A DNA stretch of 64,000 nt from contig MNCI01017890.1 in NCBI GenBank assembly GCA_015680685.1, positions 394,794-458,793 on the forward strand, in the 5' to 3' direction. The translations under genes and the position numbers were made by a program. Under the pieces are notes generated by a model. The model saw only the letters and a program-made list of their open reading frames with translations. It was not told where the DNA came from and did not search any database. This stretch comes from Gnetum montanum. Its lineage: Eukaryota; Streptophyta; Gnetopsida; Gnetales; Gnetaceae. This document shows, piece by piece, positions 45,637 to 57,535 of the stretch. How positions within the stretch are numbered: the first letter of the stretch is position 1; each line of letters opens with the position of its first letter.

Positions 45637-45702
45637 TTGACCCCTCTTTGTCGATGTCTGGAGAACAGGTGTGATGGATGTCGACAAAGAATACAAAACA
45701 CC
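45629..45702 (-). promoter_or_regulatory. Polypurine tract and hairpin of element E
   Basis: Minus strand: CAAAGAGGGGTCAA then TGAAACACC. The arms TCTTTGTCGA (45645) and TCGACAAAGA (45681) are perfectly complementary over 10 bases, and GTGTTT/AAACACC adds an outer block with one bulge. Confidence 0.75.
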
Positions 45703-46638
45703 TCAATAGGCAAAATGCTAAGGTTGTTGCTCAGTGAGTGCTGAGACGTCACCTAGCCATGCTTGAGAGTGCTGCATTGGTTTTACAGAGGTTAAGGTAG
45801 AGAGCAAAGATGATGTTTAGCCGAGTCCCTCGTCGGAGTGCTCTGAGGGGCTCATTTGCATTTTCATCTTTGGGTAGCGCTGTTCTACAACCTCTTATAG
45901 GCAGGTGTCCCCTTTGTAGGATGAGTTATGTTACATCCATGGAGGGTTCTAACTTGTCTACTGCAACCTTCTGCATGGCGAGCTGTGTTACGCACGTGCT
46001 GGAGTTTGCACTCTCAAATAGCCATGTTAGTCGAGGCACTCGCTTCGCGGTGTAATAGCATTTGCTACTGCAACGAGATGCATTTGTGGGGACAAGATCT
46101 TGCTGGCTGCTGGCATTGTTGTTACTCTTGGGCACTGTTGCTGGTGTGAGATGTCCAAAGTTGGAAGGCCAGCAGCTGCCTTGGCAACGCCAGCGTGCGG
46201 GAGCTGGCCTCCAAGGCGCTGAGATTTGTTGTGGGTGCAGATGCACTGGAATCCCTGTGAAAGGAATGCATGCTCAGTTCAGTATGGGATTAGCTACCAC
46301 ATAGCTAAACATTGCACTAGCCGAAACCTTGATGGGGAACTAAAGAGCAACAATATTGTGGCTAGGCCACAATACTGTCAACACCCCAGAAGTGGGAATG
46401 AGCCTAGGAACTACTGTTAGGGTGGTGGACCATGGCGACAGTAGGTTTGAAGGGCTCGTGTGACATCATACGATGTCTTCGAAGGGTCAGCATGACATTG
46501 AGGGTGGCGACGCCGTGCATGCTCTGGACCGCATTCTCCTCACCTTGAGAACTACGTCCTGGAGCTACGACGTCCCACCCACGGCCCTTCGTTCGACGTG
46601 TATCTGGTGGTGGTGCATGTTGAGGGTGCAACGCGAAC
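45637..46638 (-). other. Element E, non-coding region between LTR and integrase
   Basis: Alignable with the same region of C (8489-9480), for example around AGTCGAGGCACTC and GCTACCACATAGCT. No protein-coding frame supported. Confidence 0.6.
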
Positions 46639-46935
46639 CCAGTTTAAGATCTTGGTAGACCGTTTGCTGGTTTAAGGTCTCAGCAGACCGCTATGCTGGT
46701 TTGAGGTCCTAGCAGACTGTACATACCAGTTTTATATCATAGTAGACATGCAATGCCAGTTTATAGTCATAGTGGACTAATAGTGCCAGTTTTACATCAT
46801 GGCAGACGGTTGTTGCCAGTTTAACATCATCGTGGACGCTGTTCAATGCTGCTAGTTTATCATCATTGTAGATACTGCCTGGTGCAATTGCCAGTTTATT
46901 GTCGTAGCGAATAGTGCATGTTGTTACCGTTGTGC
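46639..46935 (-). repeat. Minisatellite array downstream of integrase (E)
   Basis: About nine units with plus-strand CCAGTTTA.CATCATGGCAGAC and spacing of 27-37 bp. Counterpart of 9481-9838 in C. Confidence 0.75.
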
Positions 46936-46936
46936 T

Positions 46937-48060
46937 TCAGATGTAGTACGGCTTGAGATATGTGTGGTTCACCAGGCTGGCGAACTCGTTGTCGTCCATG
47001 TCTACCAGTTTAAAGGCTCCATTCCCGAAGAATTTAGTGACCACGTAAGGACCTTCCCAGTTGGCTGAGAACTTACTCACGTGCTCACAGACACCCTTGA
47101 AGATGAGGTCTTCCTTCTGCACTGGTCATCGATGTAGGTCTGCACGATGTTTCTGTTGTTTATTCTGATAGTGCTCGATTCGTCTCAATGTCTACACACA
47201 TTCCTCCTCTACTGAGTCAAGGTCGATGGTCCATGATTCGTTGTTCTAGGCTTCACTCATGACATTAGACAGGATCATCCGAAGTGAGGATTCTTGCAAC
47301 TCAAGAGGCAATACAGCTTCAGATCCGTAAACAAGACTATAAGGGGTCTTACTCATCGTAGTTTTGCAAGTCGTTCAGTAGGCCCAGAGGACATAGAGTA
47401 TTTGCCCGTGCCACCGCCTCTTACTGTTGTTAAGCATATGCTTCAGCAAGTTGATTATTTAATAAGGGGATAATAAGGGGAAGAAAATGATTGTTTAATT
47501 CCTAGATTGCTATAGAAGGTTTTGGTTTCCATACTACTGAACTATGGCCCATTGTCAATCATAGAAGTCATCGGAAGCCCAAACCTAGTTATGATGTTAT
47601 CGAGGATGAAATGGAAGATTTGTTGAGACGTCATTTTCCTCAGGGGAATAGCTTCCACCCACTTAGTAAAATACTCTGTGGCAGTGATAATGAAGTTATA
47701 CCCTATGGAGGACTTAGGCGTGATAGGCCCTATGAGGTCTAGTCTCCATCATTGGAAGGGCCATGTAATTTGCATTGGGTGCAGGTCTATAGGTGCTATG
47801 TGTATGAGATTTGCATATCTATGGCATGTGTCACATGTCTTGACTTTCGATAGGCAGTCACGCTCCATGTAGGGCCAATAGTACCCTAGGCATATGATTT
47901 TCTCAGCCATAGCCCTGGATGCTATGTGTCCACCGCACAGCCCTTCATGAACCTCATTAACTACCTTTTGTGCCTGCTCACCACCCATGCATGCCAGCAA
48001 TATCCCATCATAGGATCGTTGGCATAGAGCATCATTTCCCATGAGCACGTATTACCAAGC
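46937..48060 (-). pseudogene. Element E, integrase (decayed, catalytic Glu deleted)
   Basis: From 48048: HEGLCGGHIASRAMAEKI and VKTCDTCHRY (zinc-binding part), then core motifs FTKWVEAIPLRKMTSQQ and TRFGLPMTS with DNGP. After YYP at about 47480 a deletion of roughly 50 bp removes the segment that in F reads QENGQAEAKNK and carries the third catalytic residue. The C-terminal part (47122-46937) is well kept: WEGPYVVTKFFGNGAFKLVD. It cannot be active even apart from its stops. Confidence 0.85.
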
Positions 48061-48144
48061 ACACTTGCGAATTGCATCTCTCTGAGCTGATGTCAATCCA
48101 CCTAGGGGTTTGCCATGCTGTAAATAAGCTTTAATGTTATCATA

Positions 48145-48633
48145 CTACTCTGGGGTATCTGCAACATTGATAGAGGCCACATGTTTAGCCTGAGTGATGG
48201 GCTCGATACAGTTTGTGATCATGGTTGGCAGGTTTGCCAAAGAACGTGATGGGATGTTTAGCGTGAGGGTAGCTAGGGCGTCTGCTACGGTGTTCTTGTT
48301 ACGTGGCACATGTTGCACATCAGTGGTCATGAATTGCTTTAGTAGGATTTTTGCTAGGTCGTAGTAGGGTTGCAGGTGTGTAGCCTTACAGGCGTAGACT
48401 TTGGTGATTTGATTCACGACTAGTTGTGAATCTCCCTGGATTGCTAGGTGTTGTATATGTAGTGCACGGGCAGTTAAGAGGCCTATGAGTAGCCCCTTAT
48501 ATTTTGCCATGTTGTTGGTGCAAGGGAACACAAAATGATAAGCAAATGGGAACATTTCCCTAAAGGGGAATGTGATCGTGACAGCAGCGCTACCTCCTTG
48601 TGTGGTTGACATGCCGTCAAAGTGTAAGGTCAC
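48145..48633 (-). pseudogene. Element E, second (archaeal-type) RNase H
   Basis: MTLHFDGMSTTQGGSAAVTI (first Asp), CTNNMAKYKGLL, IQGDSQLVVNQ and NKNTVADALATLTL. The second acidic position, E in C and F (EYEGLL), is K here, so the active site is lost. The frame itself is open over 162 residues. Confidence 0.85.
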
Positions 48634-48639
48634 CTCAAA

Positions 48640-50290
48640 ATGTGACGGGACGATGGTGACATTGCTAACATATTCGTTTGGGAACTCGGGATCTATGGTT
48701 GCCTAGTCGTCGACTGGTGAGGCTGTAAGTTGGGTTGCTATGGCTTGACCCTTTGTCGATGATTGACTTACATAGCATAGGTTGAACTCTGCAGTTATTG
48801 CCTTCCATCGGGCTATCCTACTACTTTCGTATAGGTTGCTGGTGATAGCCCGGAGTATGTTGCTTTTGCAAATGATGTTGGTTGTACTGCGAAACAGGTA
48901 ATGCTACCACCTTTTTAGTGCGAATACTAAGGCTAAGAAATTCCTCTCCACTTCGTTGTATTTTGCCTCATATGCTATTAGTGCATGGCTTAGGTAGTAC
49001 ACCAGTATCTCAGAACCGTCATCCCGCTTCTAACATAGTAGTGCCGCTATGGATGCATCAGAGGTGGTAAGGTATATGAAGAAAGGCTTGTTCCTTTGCA
49101 GCGGGTGCACCGTTGGGAGGTGCAAGAGCTTCTACTTTAGGTTGTTGAAGGCTTGTTGACATTGGGTTGTCCATTCAAAGTCAACCCCCTTCTTCAGGAG
49201 ATGTTGCATGGGGTGTAACTTGTCGGTCAACTTGGCTATGAACCTTTGAATGAATTGTACCCTGCCTTGTAAACTACATAACTCCTTAAGATTTTTGGGA
49301 GGCACTAGATTGATGATGGCCTTGATTTTTTCGGGGTCCACTTGTATTCCAGCCTCCGATACTACAAACCCTAACATGCGTCTAGCCTTTCCTCTGAAGA
49401 TGCACTTCTTAGGATTGAGGCATAAGTCATGCATTTGGCAACACTTGAGGACTATCCCTAGATCATGTGGGTGATCTGCTGCCTCTTTGAACTTAACTGC
49501 TATATCATCTACGTAATTGTTTAATGTTTCTAAGATGTAGTCACTGAAAATGTAGGTCATGGCTCGCTGGTAGGTGGCTCCAGCATTCTTGAGCCCGAAA
49601 GGCATCATGGTATAGCAAAAGGTTCCCCATGGAGTCATGAAGGTTGTTGATAGCTGGTGCTTTGGGTTGATGCAGATTTGATTGTATTCGGAGAAGTCAT
49701 CCATGAAGGATAGCAAAGCATGACTAGCCGTGGTATCAATGAGTTGATCGATGCTTGGGAGTGGGAAGTTGTCTTTGATCGTTACCTTGTTCAAGTCTCG
49801 GAAGTCTATATAGATTCGTATCCATCCTGTTTTCTTTGAAACTACAATGATGTTGGACACCCACTTTGAATAGTCGACCACGTGGATGAAACCTGCTTGG
49901 TACAACTTTGTGATTTCATCTCTCACAGCTAGTGCAATTTTCGGCTTAATCTTACACGTATTTTTCTTGACTGCCTTTATGTGTGGGTCTAGGATGATGT
50001 TATGTTGAATCAACTACGGATCCAGACCTGGCATGTCACTATACAACCATGCAAAAACATTGATGTGATCCTGCAAAGTTTTAACTATGCCTTCATGTAT
50101 TTGTGTGTCTAGGAGGAAGCTAAGTCTTAACGTCTTTACCTCCCTTTTTGACGTGGTCATGGGTATCTTGACAAGAGGATCATCGGTTACATCCCTAGCC
50201 TCTAAATCTAGGGCATGGACTAGGTGTCTAGGCCAATCCAGGGATGCTTCTAAGGCTACTATAGTGTTAATTGTAGTCGACCCCTAGTTG
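48640..50290 (-). pseudogene. Element E, reverse transcriptase and gypsy RNase H
   Basis: An open frame 50013-49132 covers the RT core: VSNIIVVSKKTGWIRIYIDF, LPSIDQLIDT, FMDDFSEYNQI, MPFGLKNAGATYQRAM, NNYVDDIAVKF and LGFVVSEAGIQVDPEK. Both catalytic aspartate motifs are present, and this is the longest uninterrupted RT frame in the window. The gypsy RNase H (about 49130-48700) follows with stops. Upstream (about 50290-50013) is the lead-in with MPGLDP. Confidence 0.9.
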
Positions 50291-50507
50291 ATCATGTTGG
50301 GGTTCAACTGTCTCGCAAGCTTGCCTTGTGGCCCTACTAACATTAAAGGCGTGGAAAGGGCATGATGGATTCCCATCTCTTGCTTGACCTGCCATCATAA
50401 GATGAAAGCCTGGGTAAGGGTCATCAGAGATTGTGTGAAACACAAATCTGTAAAGCAACACCAAGATGCGACTTGCTAAGTAAGGTGATGTAAAGGTTGA
50501 AAGTTTG

Positions 50508-50900
50508 CTAGTTTAAGGTCGTGGTGGACCACCAAGGTGTGAGAGTGTAGAGTTTCTAGTGGAACGTGTGCCTGTCGATATGCCAATGCCAAACCGCTAG
50601 TTTAGTGTCATCTCGGACTGCCATATTGCAACATGGCAAATCTTGATATGCAAAATAATAATAAAAAGAAGAAAATTGTGAGTACGAGGGGTATCAAACT
50701 ACCAGTGTGGGAATGAAGATATGAAACTACTAGGAGATGTGATACCACCTATGTTGAAGCATATGAGGTAACTGCTGATGTAAGGATGTAGTTAGTTTAA
50801 CATCATTACGGACCGTGAACGTTACAGGTTGAAACTACTATTTTAGGGTCCTGAGGAGTGCAACTATGCTAGGCTTGTTAGTTTAAGGTCCTTTTGGACC
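50508..50900 (-). repeat. Minisatellite array between RT and antisense gene (E)
   Basis: CTAGTTTAAGGTC.TGG.GGACC and related phrases at irregular spacing, the counterpart of 13430-13740 in C. Confidence 0.65.
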
Positions 50901-51042
50901 CTTAATCGAAAACAAATATTATTATATATTTCTTTTTTCTTTGGAAGGTGAGTAGTTGGCTTGAAGCATGTAAGGTTTAAATGCTAATAGTGTCATGATG
51001 TCATGGCGAGCATGCTATGCTGCACACCTGCTCTACATTAAT

Positions 51043-51137
51043 CAGAGAGAGAGAGAGAGAGAAATTTTTCCCATTTTGCCACTACTACCAGATATAGGGT
51101 TTGAACCCAGGTAATTTTACCATTTTCACCGTAAAAG
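51043..51137 (+). promoter_or_regulatory. Candidate promoter region of antisense gene in E
   Basis: A (GA)n run (51043-51062) lies 186-205 bp before the ATG. GTAAAAG at 51131 stands where C has TATAAAAG. The spacing of both marks to the ATG is nearly as in C. Confidence 0.4.
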
Positions 51138-51247
51138 CGTAGAATCCTCATCAAAGCACTTGGTGATCTCGGAGCGCAAAGCAATTGTGTTAATCGATTA
51201 GTGAGGTGAATTTCTAAAGTGAAGGTCATAAATCTACAGGCAGGGCC

Positions 51248-52562
51248 ATGGCTCCTAAAACTCATTTGGTGCTTGCGAAGGTTGGGGAGGGAAAAAAGAC
51301 CCTGAGGTGTGGGCTGCAAGTGCGTGTTCCAGTGCTGGAGAGCACACCATTGACCTAGTGATTTTTCATGTCTCTTTTACCCATTTCATCTTACAGCTTC
51401 TGCCACTTTCTGCTCTGGTTTTATGTCTTATTTGTTTTGCTATTTGCATTTTCTGTGGCCATGTTGTTTTAGCCTTTGTGTTGCCGCGAACTCTTTTTTC
51501 TTTTGGTCGTGGCAGTTATACAAGGGTTTCATTGTGATTGCATGCAAGGCTATTGTCGTCGCTGTGGTTGTCACGACTGTGATGCTGGGGCCCTTTAAGT
51601 TGTTTGACCTTGGCATGCCATAACGTAAAACCCTCGGGAGGGTTTGGTTATGCATGATGTGGTGCCACAACACGTGTTTTGTCTGAGTATGTTGTTAGTT
51701 GTTTTGCTGCTATGCTAAGCTACTTGCATGTTCTCACTATGCTATGCTTTCGCATCCTTGCTATGCTATGTATGGACAAGCAGTTATGCTATGCTATATT
51801 TATGGTCTACCAAGCGCTCCTATGTTGCGCATGTATTGCAGTCAAATGTGATGCCAATATTTGCTGGTTGCGTCATGCAGGGTAGGGCCAAGGTCTAGGC
51901 TAAACGTTTTGGACCTTGGAGGTGTCCTATGTCATGTGGGTAGACCTATGGCCAACGTTCCTCCACCCAATACGTCTAGGAGATCGAGCAGTTTGGTTCA
52001 GGGAAGGGGCTTGAGACTTCTTGCAATTCCTTCTCAACCACTTTAGTCTCAAGGTTTGGTCCTCCTTAGACGAGATGCAGGCATTCGACATAATAGAGGC
52101 CATACTGCCAAGGGAAAATTGGGGCATCCTGAGATACCTTTCCAATGATGTGACTACAAGCAGGCTGGGAGGAGGGTCCACCCAACACTCAACAGGGTTG
52201 AGGCGTTTAGCCTGGATCTGGGATATGCCAGAATCCTAGTGCTATCACCAGTACAACACATTGTACCTCACGTGCCACATGGAAACATACGTTCAGAACC
52301 CACAGGGGACCATCTATTATGTTGGCAGGTGAGTTCCGCATCTTTGCTTTGCTTGGTTATGCAACGTTGACTGTACCTGACCGAGTGTTGATAGTGTGTG
52401 CTTATCACAAGGTTCTATATTGAAGATGACGGGGTTCATGACCAGCCAAGTGAGTTGGCCACGACACAGCCGGGTGAGTTGGCCATGACACACTATATTG
52501 ATAGTGTGTGCTTATCACAAGGCTCTATAGAAATTTGCCTTTGCGAAGAGCCTGCAGGTAGA
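51248..52562 (+). pseudogene. Antisense multi-exon gene carried by element E (exons 1-3)
   Basis: Exon 1 is 51248-51357 (MAPKTHLVLAKVGEGKKTLR), exon 2 is 51881-52328, and exon 3 starts 52412. Exon 2 has PMANVPPPN, VWSSLDEMQAFDIIEAILPR, LRRLAWIWDMPES and CYHQYNTLYLTCHM, matching C and F. A frameshift lies early in exon 2. Exon 3 is cut at 52562 by the LTR of element F. A 28-bp stretch containing the intron end and exon 3 start (52391-52418) is duplicated at 52499-52526. The (GA)n promoter mark precedes it. The rest of the gene would lie right of F, outside the window. Confidence 0.75.
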
Positions 52563-54113
52563 TGTGACGATAGAAAACATTAGTCACTGGAAACACCGAA
52601 CGAAAGTCCGTGTACACAGTTCTAACCCCGGATTCATGCGAGGACCATGCTGGAGAAGAAATGAATCTCAAGTGCCCTGAACGGTCTTGTCGATCAGATA
52701 GGAACTTACTTGATCAATAAAAATTTTGTGATATTTGGATGATAAAATGATGGTTCTTTATGAGAAGATGTAATATTGTTAATTTCCAAGGTAATTGAAA
52801 AATGATGTAATCGATTAAAAATGATTTGTGAGATTCATATAGGTAGGGAACAAGAGATTAGATTTAAAACGTAGATAATCCCAAGATATGGAATTCAACT
52901 CATGAATGAAATATATTAGATGAAATGATTACAGGTAGGCTTCGATTTAAGCGAAGCACAAGCCAACAACAAGAAAGCTTTTTAGAAATGAAACAAGGAA
53001 AGGTCGATCTACCTTGTTCTAGTAGATTCGGGTACAAGGAGGTCAGACCTGAAGCAGAATGTCCGTCAAGTGACTATTTCTGACCAAAGGTTCTTGCCAA
53101 TTGTCCTCGATATTCTTGTGATTATTGATCTTCTTTGTTCCCTTGTCAACCCCTGCTAAAAGTTGCCAACGATTGCCAATGGAAGGAGAAAATCGCTCAC
53201 AGAGAAAATTTGTCAATCTTAGGAGAATCTTGTTTCTTTTTTTTTTCTTTATTGCCCCCTTTTGATTCTTATCAACTGGAATATTTATAGGATTAGGGTC
53301 AGGAGAAAAACACAGTTTAGATGATGTGTGTCCTAAACCTACAAAATGTCGTTGACTTGATGTGTTTGTTGTTGAAGCTCGCGGCGCCATGCTGTCTTGC
53401 ATTCTAAAGTGTAACACACCATAATCCACTCTTGTAGGAACTTTGATAACAAACTTCCCTTTGATTACGCTGCAATACATAGAGAGCGTATTGTGATGTA
53501 TGAGCTACTGATGTTTGAATTGTGGTTTATCGTTGCTTGCATTACGTTGCATTATAGTAAATTACGCATCATAGCGTAATTCAGCATAAAATAGCTAAAC
53601 TGCAAAAATTTGTAGTGTTGTCACCACATTTTCTTTGGTTCTAACCAACCTTTTTGAGGTTTATTACGTTACACTACGTAATATAGTGTAATAGACCTTT
53701 AGCCAAAAAGAAAACTTGCTAGAATGTGCAGCATGCTCCAGATCGTTGCTTAAGCTTTGAGATTTTGCTGGGCCATCAAAGTCTCGAATTTTGCCATTTC
53801 TGTTGTTGCGATGAACTAGCTTCTGATATTACGCTGCATAACGCAACGTTACGCTATGTTGCATAATGCAGTGTAATATGCCAGAAGTTAAGATTTTCGA
53901 AACATAGAAAACTTACAAAGTTGAAGGCTTGCCACCGTGCATCCATCGCCTTATTCTGTCTTCTAAAATTTATTCATGCTATGCTGCGCAGCGTGGCAGG
54001 ATAGACCTTTAATTGAAAAGAGAATCTGCTGTGCTGTGCCTTGTCATGACTCCTTGCCTGAATTGCTAGATTTTGCTGAACTGATGAGGATTTGAAATTT
54101 TCATGGTGTTTCA
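52563..54113 (-). repeat. Left (3') LTR of element F
   Basis: 1551 bp, TG...CA. It aligns with C at the outer end (GACCATGCTGGA, then CGATCAGATAGGAACTTA) and at the inner end (GGTGTTTCA). TATA box on the minus strand at 53282-53289. The palindrome cluster at 53530-54000 uses TTACGCTATG/CATAATGCAGTGTAA-type arms instead of GCTACGC. Confidence 0.85.
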
Positions 54114-54178
54114 ATGGCCCCTCTTTGTTGATGTTTAGAGGGCTTTCCCAAAAGACGTCGACAAAGAATACGAAACAC
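54106..54178 (-). promoter_or_regulatory. Polypurine tract and hairpin of element F
   Basis: GTGTTTC at the LTR end pairs perfectly with GAAACAC at about 54171. TCTTTGTTGATGTT pairs with GACGTCGACAAAGA allowing G-U pairs. The tract on the minus strand is CAAAGAGGGGCCAT. Confidence 0.78.
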
Positions 54179-55300
54179 TAGAGAGGTAAAGGTATCAATA
54201 GTGTCTGTTAGAGATTGCTCAAATATCACTCTGTCAAACTTGGAAGTGCAAAGGCAGATGAGGGAAGGAAGCATAGGAGGGATTTTATAGAAGTGAGAAG
54301 AGGGAGGTTCGGGGAAGACTCAAATACATGGACATGAGGCTTTTGTGAACAATTCATTACGTCCTTTCGCTTAATGTATTTGTGAAAGGTTACACCATCA
54401 TACCACATATGAAGGGCTTGGACGAGTTGTGTTATGCCCACGTGGCTTGGATGAGTTGTTTTACATCCATTTTGCCAAGCTTTTCCCATTTTTTTAAAAT
54501 GCAAATTGCATTCCACGAGGTGAGTTGCATTATGCCTGTTCGTGGACATGATGATGCGAAAGAATTGACTTAATGCTCACATTCTGTACAAATGGAGAAG
54601 AGGGTAGAGACAATTGTAAGGATAAGGGATGTGGGAAAACAAAGTAAGGTATCTGATGGAGGGAGAGGTAGGGTTGGCACTCCCAAGTAGCCAGGTTAGT
54701 CTAAGCAACCACTTTAGAACACCATAACACCTCACCTTCTAATGAATGTATTTTGAATCAACACTGTCATAACAAGTAACCTGCAAAACATAATAGAGAA
54801 CAAAGAGCCAAAAGAAATCATCCTAATCGCTAAGGATGGAGGCTGTTGAAACAAGCGTTGTCCAAAGCAAGAAGGCGGAGGCCATGAAAGGGGAACCATA
54901 GCAAAGAGCAAGGATCCCTATGTTGATGCCATGGTTCATGCAACTACCGTCGATAGCCAGATTCATCTTACTCAAATGACTAGGGAAAGAACTAGTCAGA
55001 TGAATCTGCAAAGCTGGGGTCTGGTGACGGTGATGGATGGAGGCCGCTGAGACTGTGGAGAACCATAGTTTCTTTGAAATCCCAAGTGGCAAAGTTAATC
55101 CTAGGAGCTGCAACTACAGAGTGGCTATCATAGCAACATCTCTGAGGGGTCAGTAGCATGCCTTTCGGCATATCCGAGGAATCAGTAGGATGCTAGTGAG
55201 GTAGTGACGTTGCATCTATTCCAATGCCTTACACGATCCATCTAGTAGGAATGTAGTGCAAGAATGATCATGCTCGCTTGCTTCATGGATTGCCTATTGA
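54114..55300 (-). other. Element F, non-coding region between LTR and integrase
   Basis: No supported coding frame. Positionally equals 8489-9480 in C. Similarity to C and E is weak but includes GAGTTGTGTTA and TTACATCC phrases. Confidence 0.5.
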
Positions 55301-55310
55301 TGGATTCTAG

Positions 55311-55670
55311 TTTTGGGGTCCTAGCTGACCATTGTTGCTGGTTTTAAGTCTTAGTAGACTGTGATCCCGATTTAACGTCTGGGCAGACTGAAACCTGCTA
55401 GTTTTATGTCGTAGTGGATGGTGGAAGAGCTAGTTTATGGTCCCAACAGACCATGCTGTGGGTGTCAGTTTTATGTCGTGACCCAAGGACAAGTTTGTGC
55501 TAGTTTAGCATCTTAGTAGATGTATGCTTACCTTGCCATTTTCACGTCATGGCAGACAACCGAAGACTTTGCCATTTTAGCGTCTTGGTGGACACGTGCA
55601 AGAAAGCCAATTTTACGTCGCAGTGGACATGTACAAATTTACCATTTTTACATTGTAGCAGACATTTATT
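55311..55670 (-). repeat. Minisatellite array downstream of integrase (F)
   Basis: About ten units with plus-strand phrases such as CTAGTTTTATGTCGTAGTGG and CCATTTTAGCGTCTTGGTGG, the counterpart of the C and E arrays. Confidence 0.7.
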
Positions 55671-55696
55671 ACCTTGCATTTGAGTTGAGTCAATGT

Positions 55697-56863
55697 TTAG
55701 ATGCAATACCATTTCAAATACAGATGATTCATTGGGTTTGGGTGCTCGTTGCCATTGATATCTACTAACTTGAATGCCCCATTGCCGTATGCGTTGATGA
55801 CCAGGAAAGGGCCTTCCTAGTTTACAGAGAATTTGCCTACTGGTTCACGAATGGCCTTGAGAACTAAGTCTCATTTCTTGATCGATTTTTGATGCAGATT
55901 GTGCTGGTTCTTCTATCTCTATTTGTCTTCATATATTTCGATGGTATCAAGCGTCTGGATGTGCTTCTCCTCCACAAAGTCTAAATCAATGATCCTAGAC
56001 TTGTTTTGTTGAGTCTCATTTATAACCATGGAGAGGACCATCCACAATGAGGAAACCTGTAATTCCAAGGGCAACATTGCTTTGGATCCATAGACTAGGC
56101 TATAGGGTGTCCTGTCTGTAGCTGTCTTGCACGTCATATGATACACCCATAGCACGTAGAGGATTTTTTCGTGCCATCATTTTTTGTTGTTGCTAAGCAT
56201 CTTCTTGAGTAGACTAATAATTACCTTGTTTTTTGCCTCTGCTTGACCATTTTCTTGTGGGTAATAAGGTGAAGAAAAAGATTGTTTGATACCAAGGTTA
56301 TCGCAAAAAGATTTGGTTTCTATACTACTAAATTGTGGCCCATTGTCGGTCACAATAGTCATAGGAAGCCCAAATCTGGTTACTATATTTTCTAAGATGA
56401 AATGACAAACTTGTTGAGATGTAATCTTCCGTAGGGGGAAGGCCTCAACCCACTTCGTGAAATACTCGGTGGTGGTGATAATGAAGATATGGCCTGTGGA
56501 AGACTTAGGCATGATGGGACCTATGATATCTAGTCCCCATCATTGGAATGACCAAGTAATCTGCATAGTATGCAACTTGGTTGGCGACATGTGTATTAGA
56601 TTTGCGTAACACTAGCACGTGTCACACGTCTTAACTTTGGTAAGGCAGTCTTTTTCCATATATGGCCAATAGTACACTAGGCATCTGATTTTAGTGGCCA
56701 TGGCTCGCAGCGCTACGTGTCCTCCACACAGCCCCTCATGGACTTCGCTAACTATTCGTTGTGCTTGGTCATTATTAATGTAGGTTAGTAATACCCCATC
56801 AAAAGAGTGTCTACAGAGAGTGCTATCTCTGATGATGATGTATTGCCTGGCACATTTGCGCAC
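55697..56863 (-). pseudogene. Element F, integrase
   Basis: Zinc-binding part 56863-56612 (HEGLCGGHVALRAMATKI, VKTCDTC). Core 56512-56177 with GLDIIGPIMPKSS, VTDNGPQFSSIET and YYPQENGQAEAKNKV, giving all three catalytic residues (D, D, E). After a stop the frame goes on (56155-55919, TPYSLVYGSKAMLPLELQV) to a C-terminal part near 55860-55697 (GNGAFKLVDINGNEH). It is the most complete integrase in the window, with only a few stops. Confidence 0.88.
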
Positions 56864-56889
56864 TGCATCCTTTTGTGCATGTGTTAGCT

Positions 56890-57480
56890 CGTGTTATGGT
56901 TCGCCATGCAGAAGATAAGTCTTAATGTTGTCATACCATTCTGGCGTTCCTCCCACGTTTAATGAAGATATTGGCATTGCTTGAATGATAGGATCTGTAC
57001 ATTCCATCATTAAAGTAGGCCAAGTGGCAAACAAGTGTGGTGGCACGTTTAGTGCCAGTGTGGCCAGTGCATCGACCACAGCGTTTTCGTTACATGGCAC
57101 ATGTTGGGCATCAGTTATCACAAATTATTTCAGGAGATCTTTAGCCATATCACAGTAGGGCTGTAGATGCACAACTTTATAGGCATAGACTCCTGTGATT
57201 TGATTGATGACGAGCATCGAATCGCCTTGGATTACCAAGTGTTGGACATTGAGTTCTCTAGCTGTCAATAATTCTTTGAGGAGCCCCTCATACTCTACCA
57301 TGTTGTTCGTACAAGGGAATGCCAGGTGGTAAGCTAGTGGATGCACATCCTCAGGGGAAAGCATAATAATAGTGGCAACACTACCGCCTCTAGTAGTCGA
57401 AGCTCCATCAAAGTATAACATTGCTTTGAGGCTTGCTGATACATGGCTTAAACTATGTACATGCTCATCTGGAAATTCTG
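56890..57480 (-). pseudogene. Element F, second (archaeal-type) RNase H
   Basis: MLYFDGASTTRGGSVATIIM, CTNNMVEYEGLL, VIQGDSMLVINQ, and, after a TAA near 57125, NENAVVDALATLALNVP. All four acidic positions are present. It shows the intact form of the domain that is damaged in E. Confidence 0.87.
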
Positions 57481-57535
57481 GCTCTATCGTAGCTTGATCA
57501 TTAATAGGTGATGTCGCTAGCTGGTCAACTATAGC

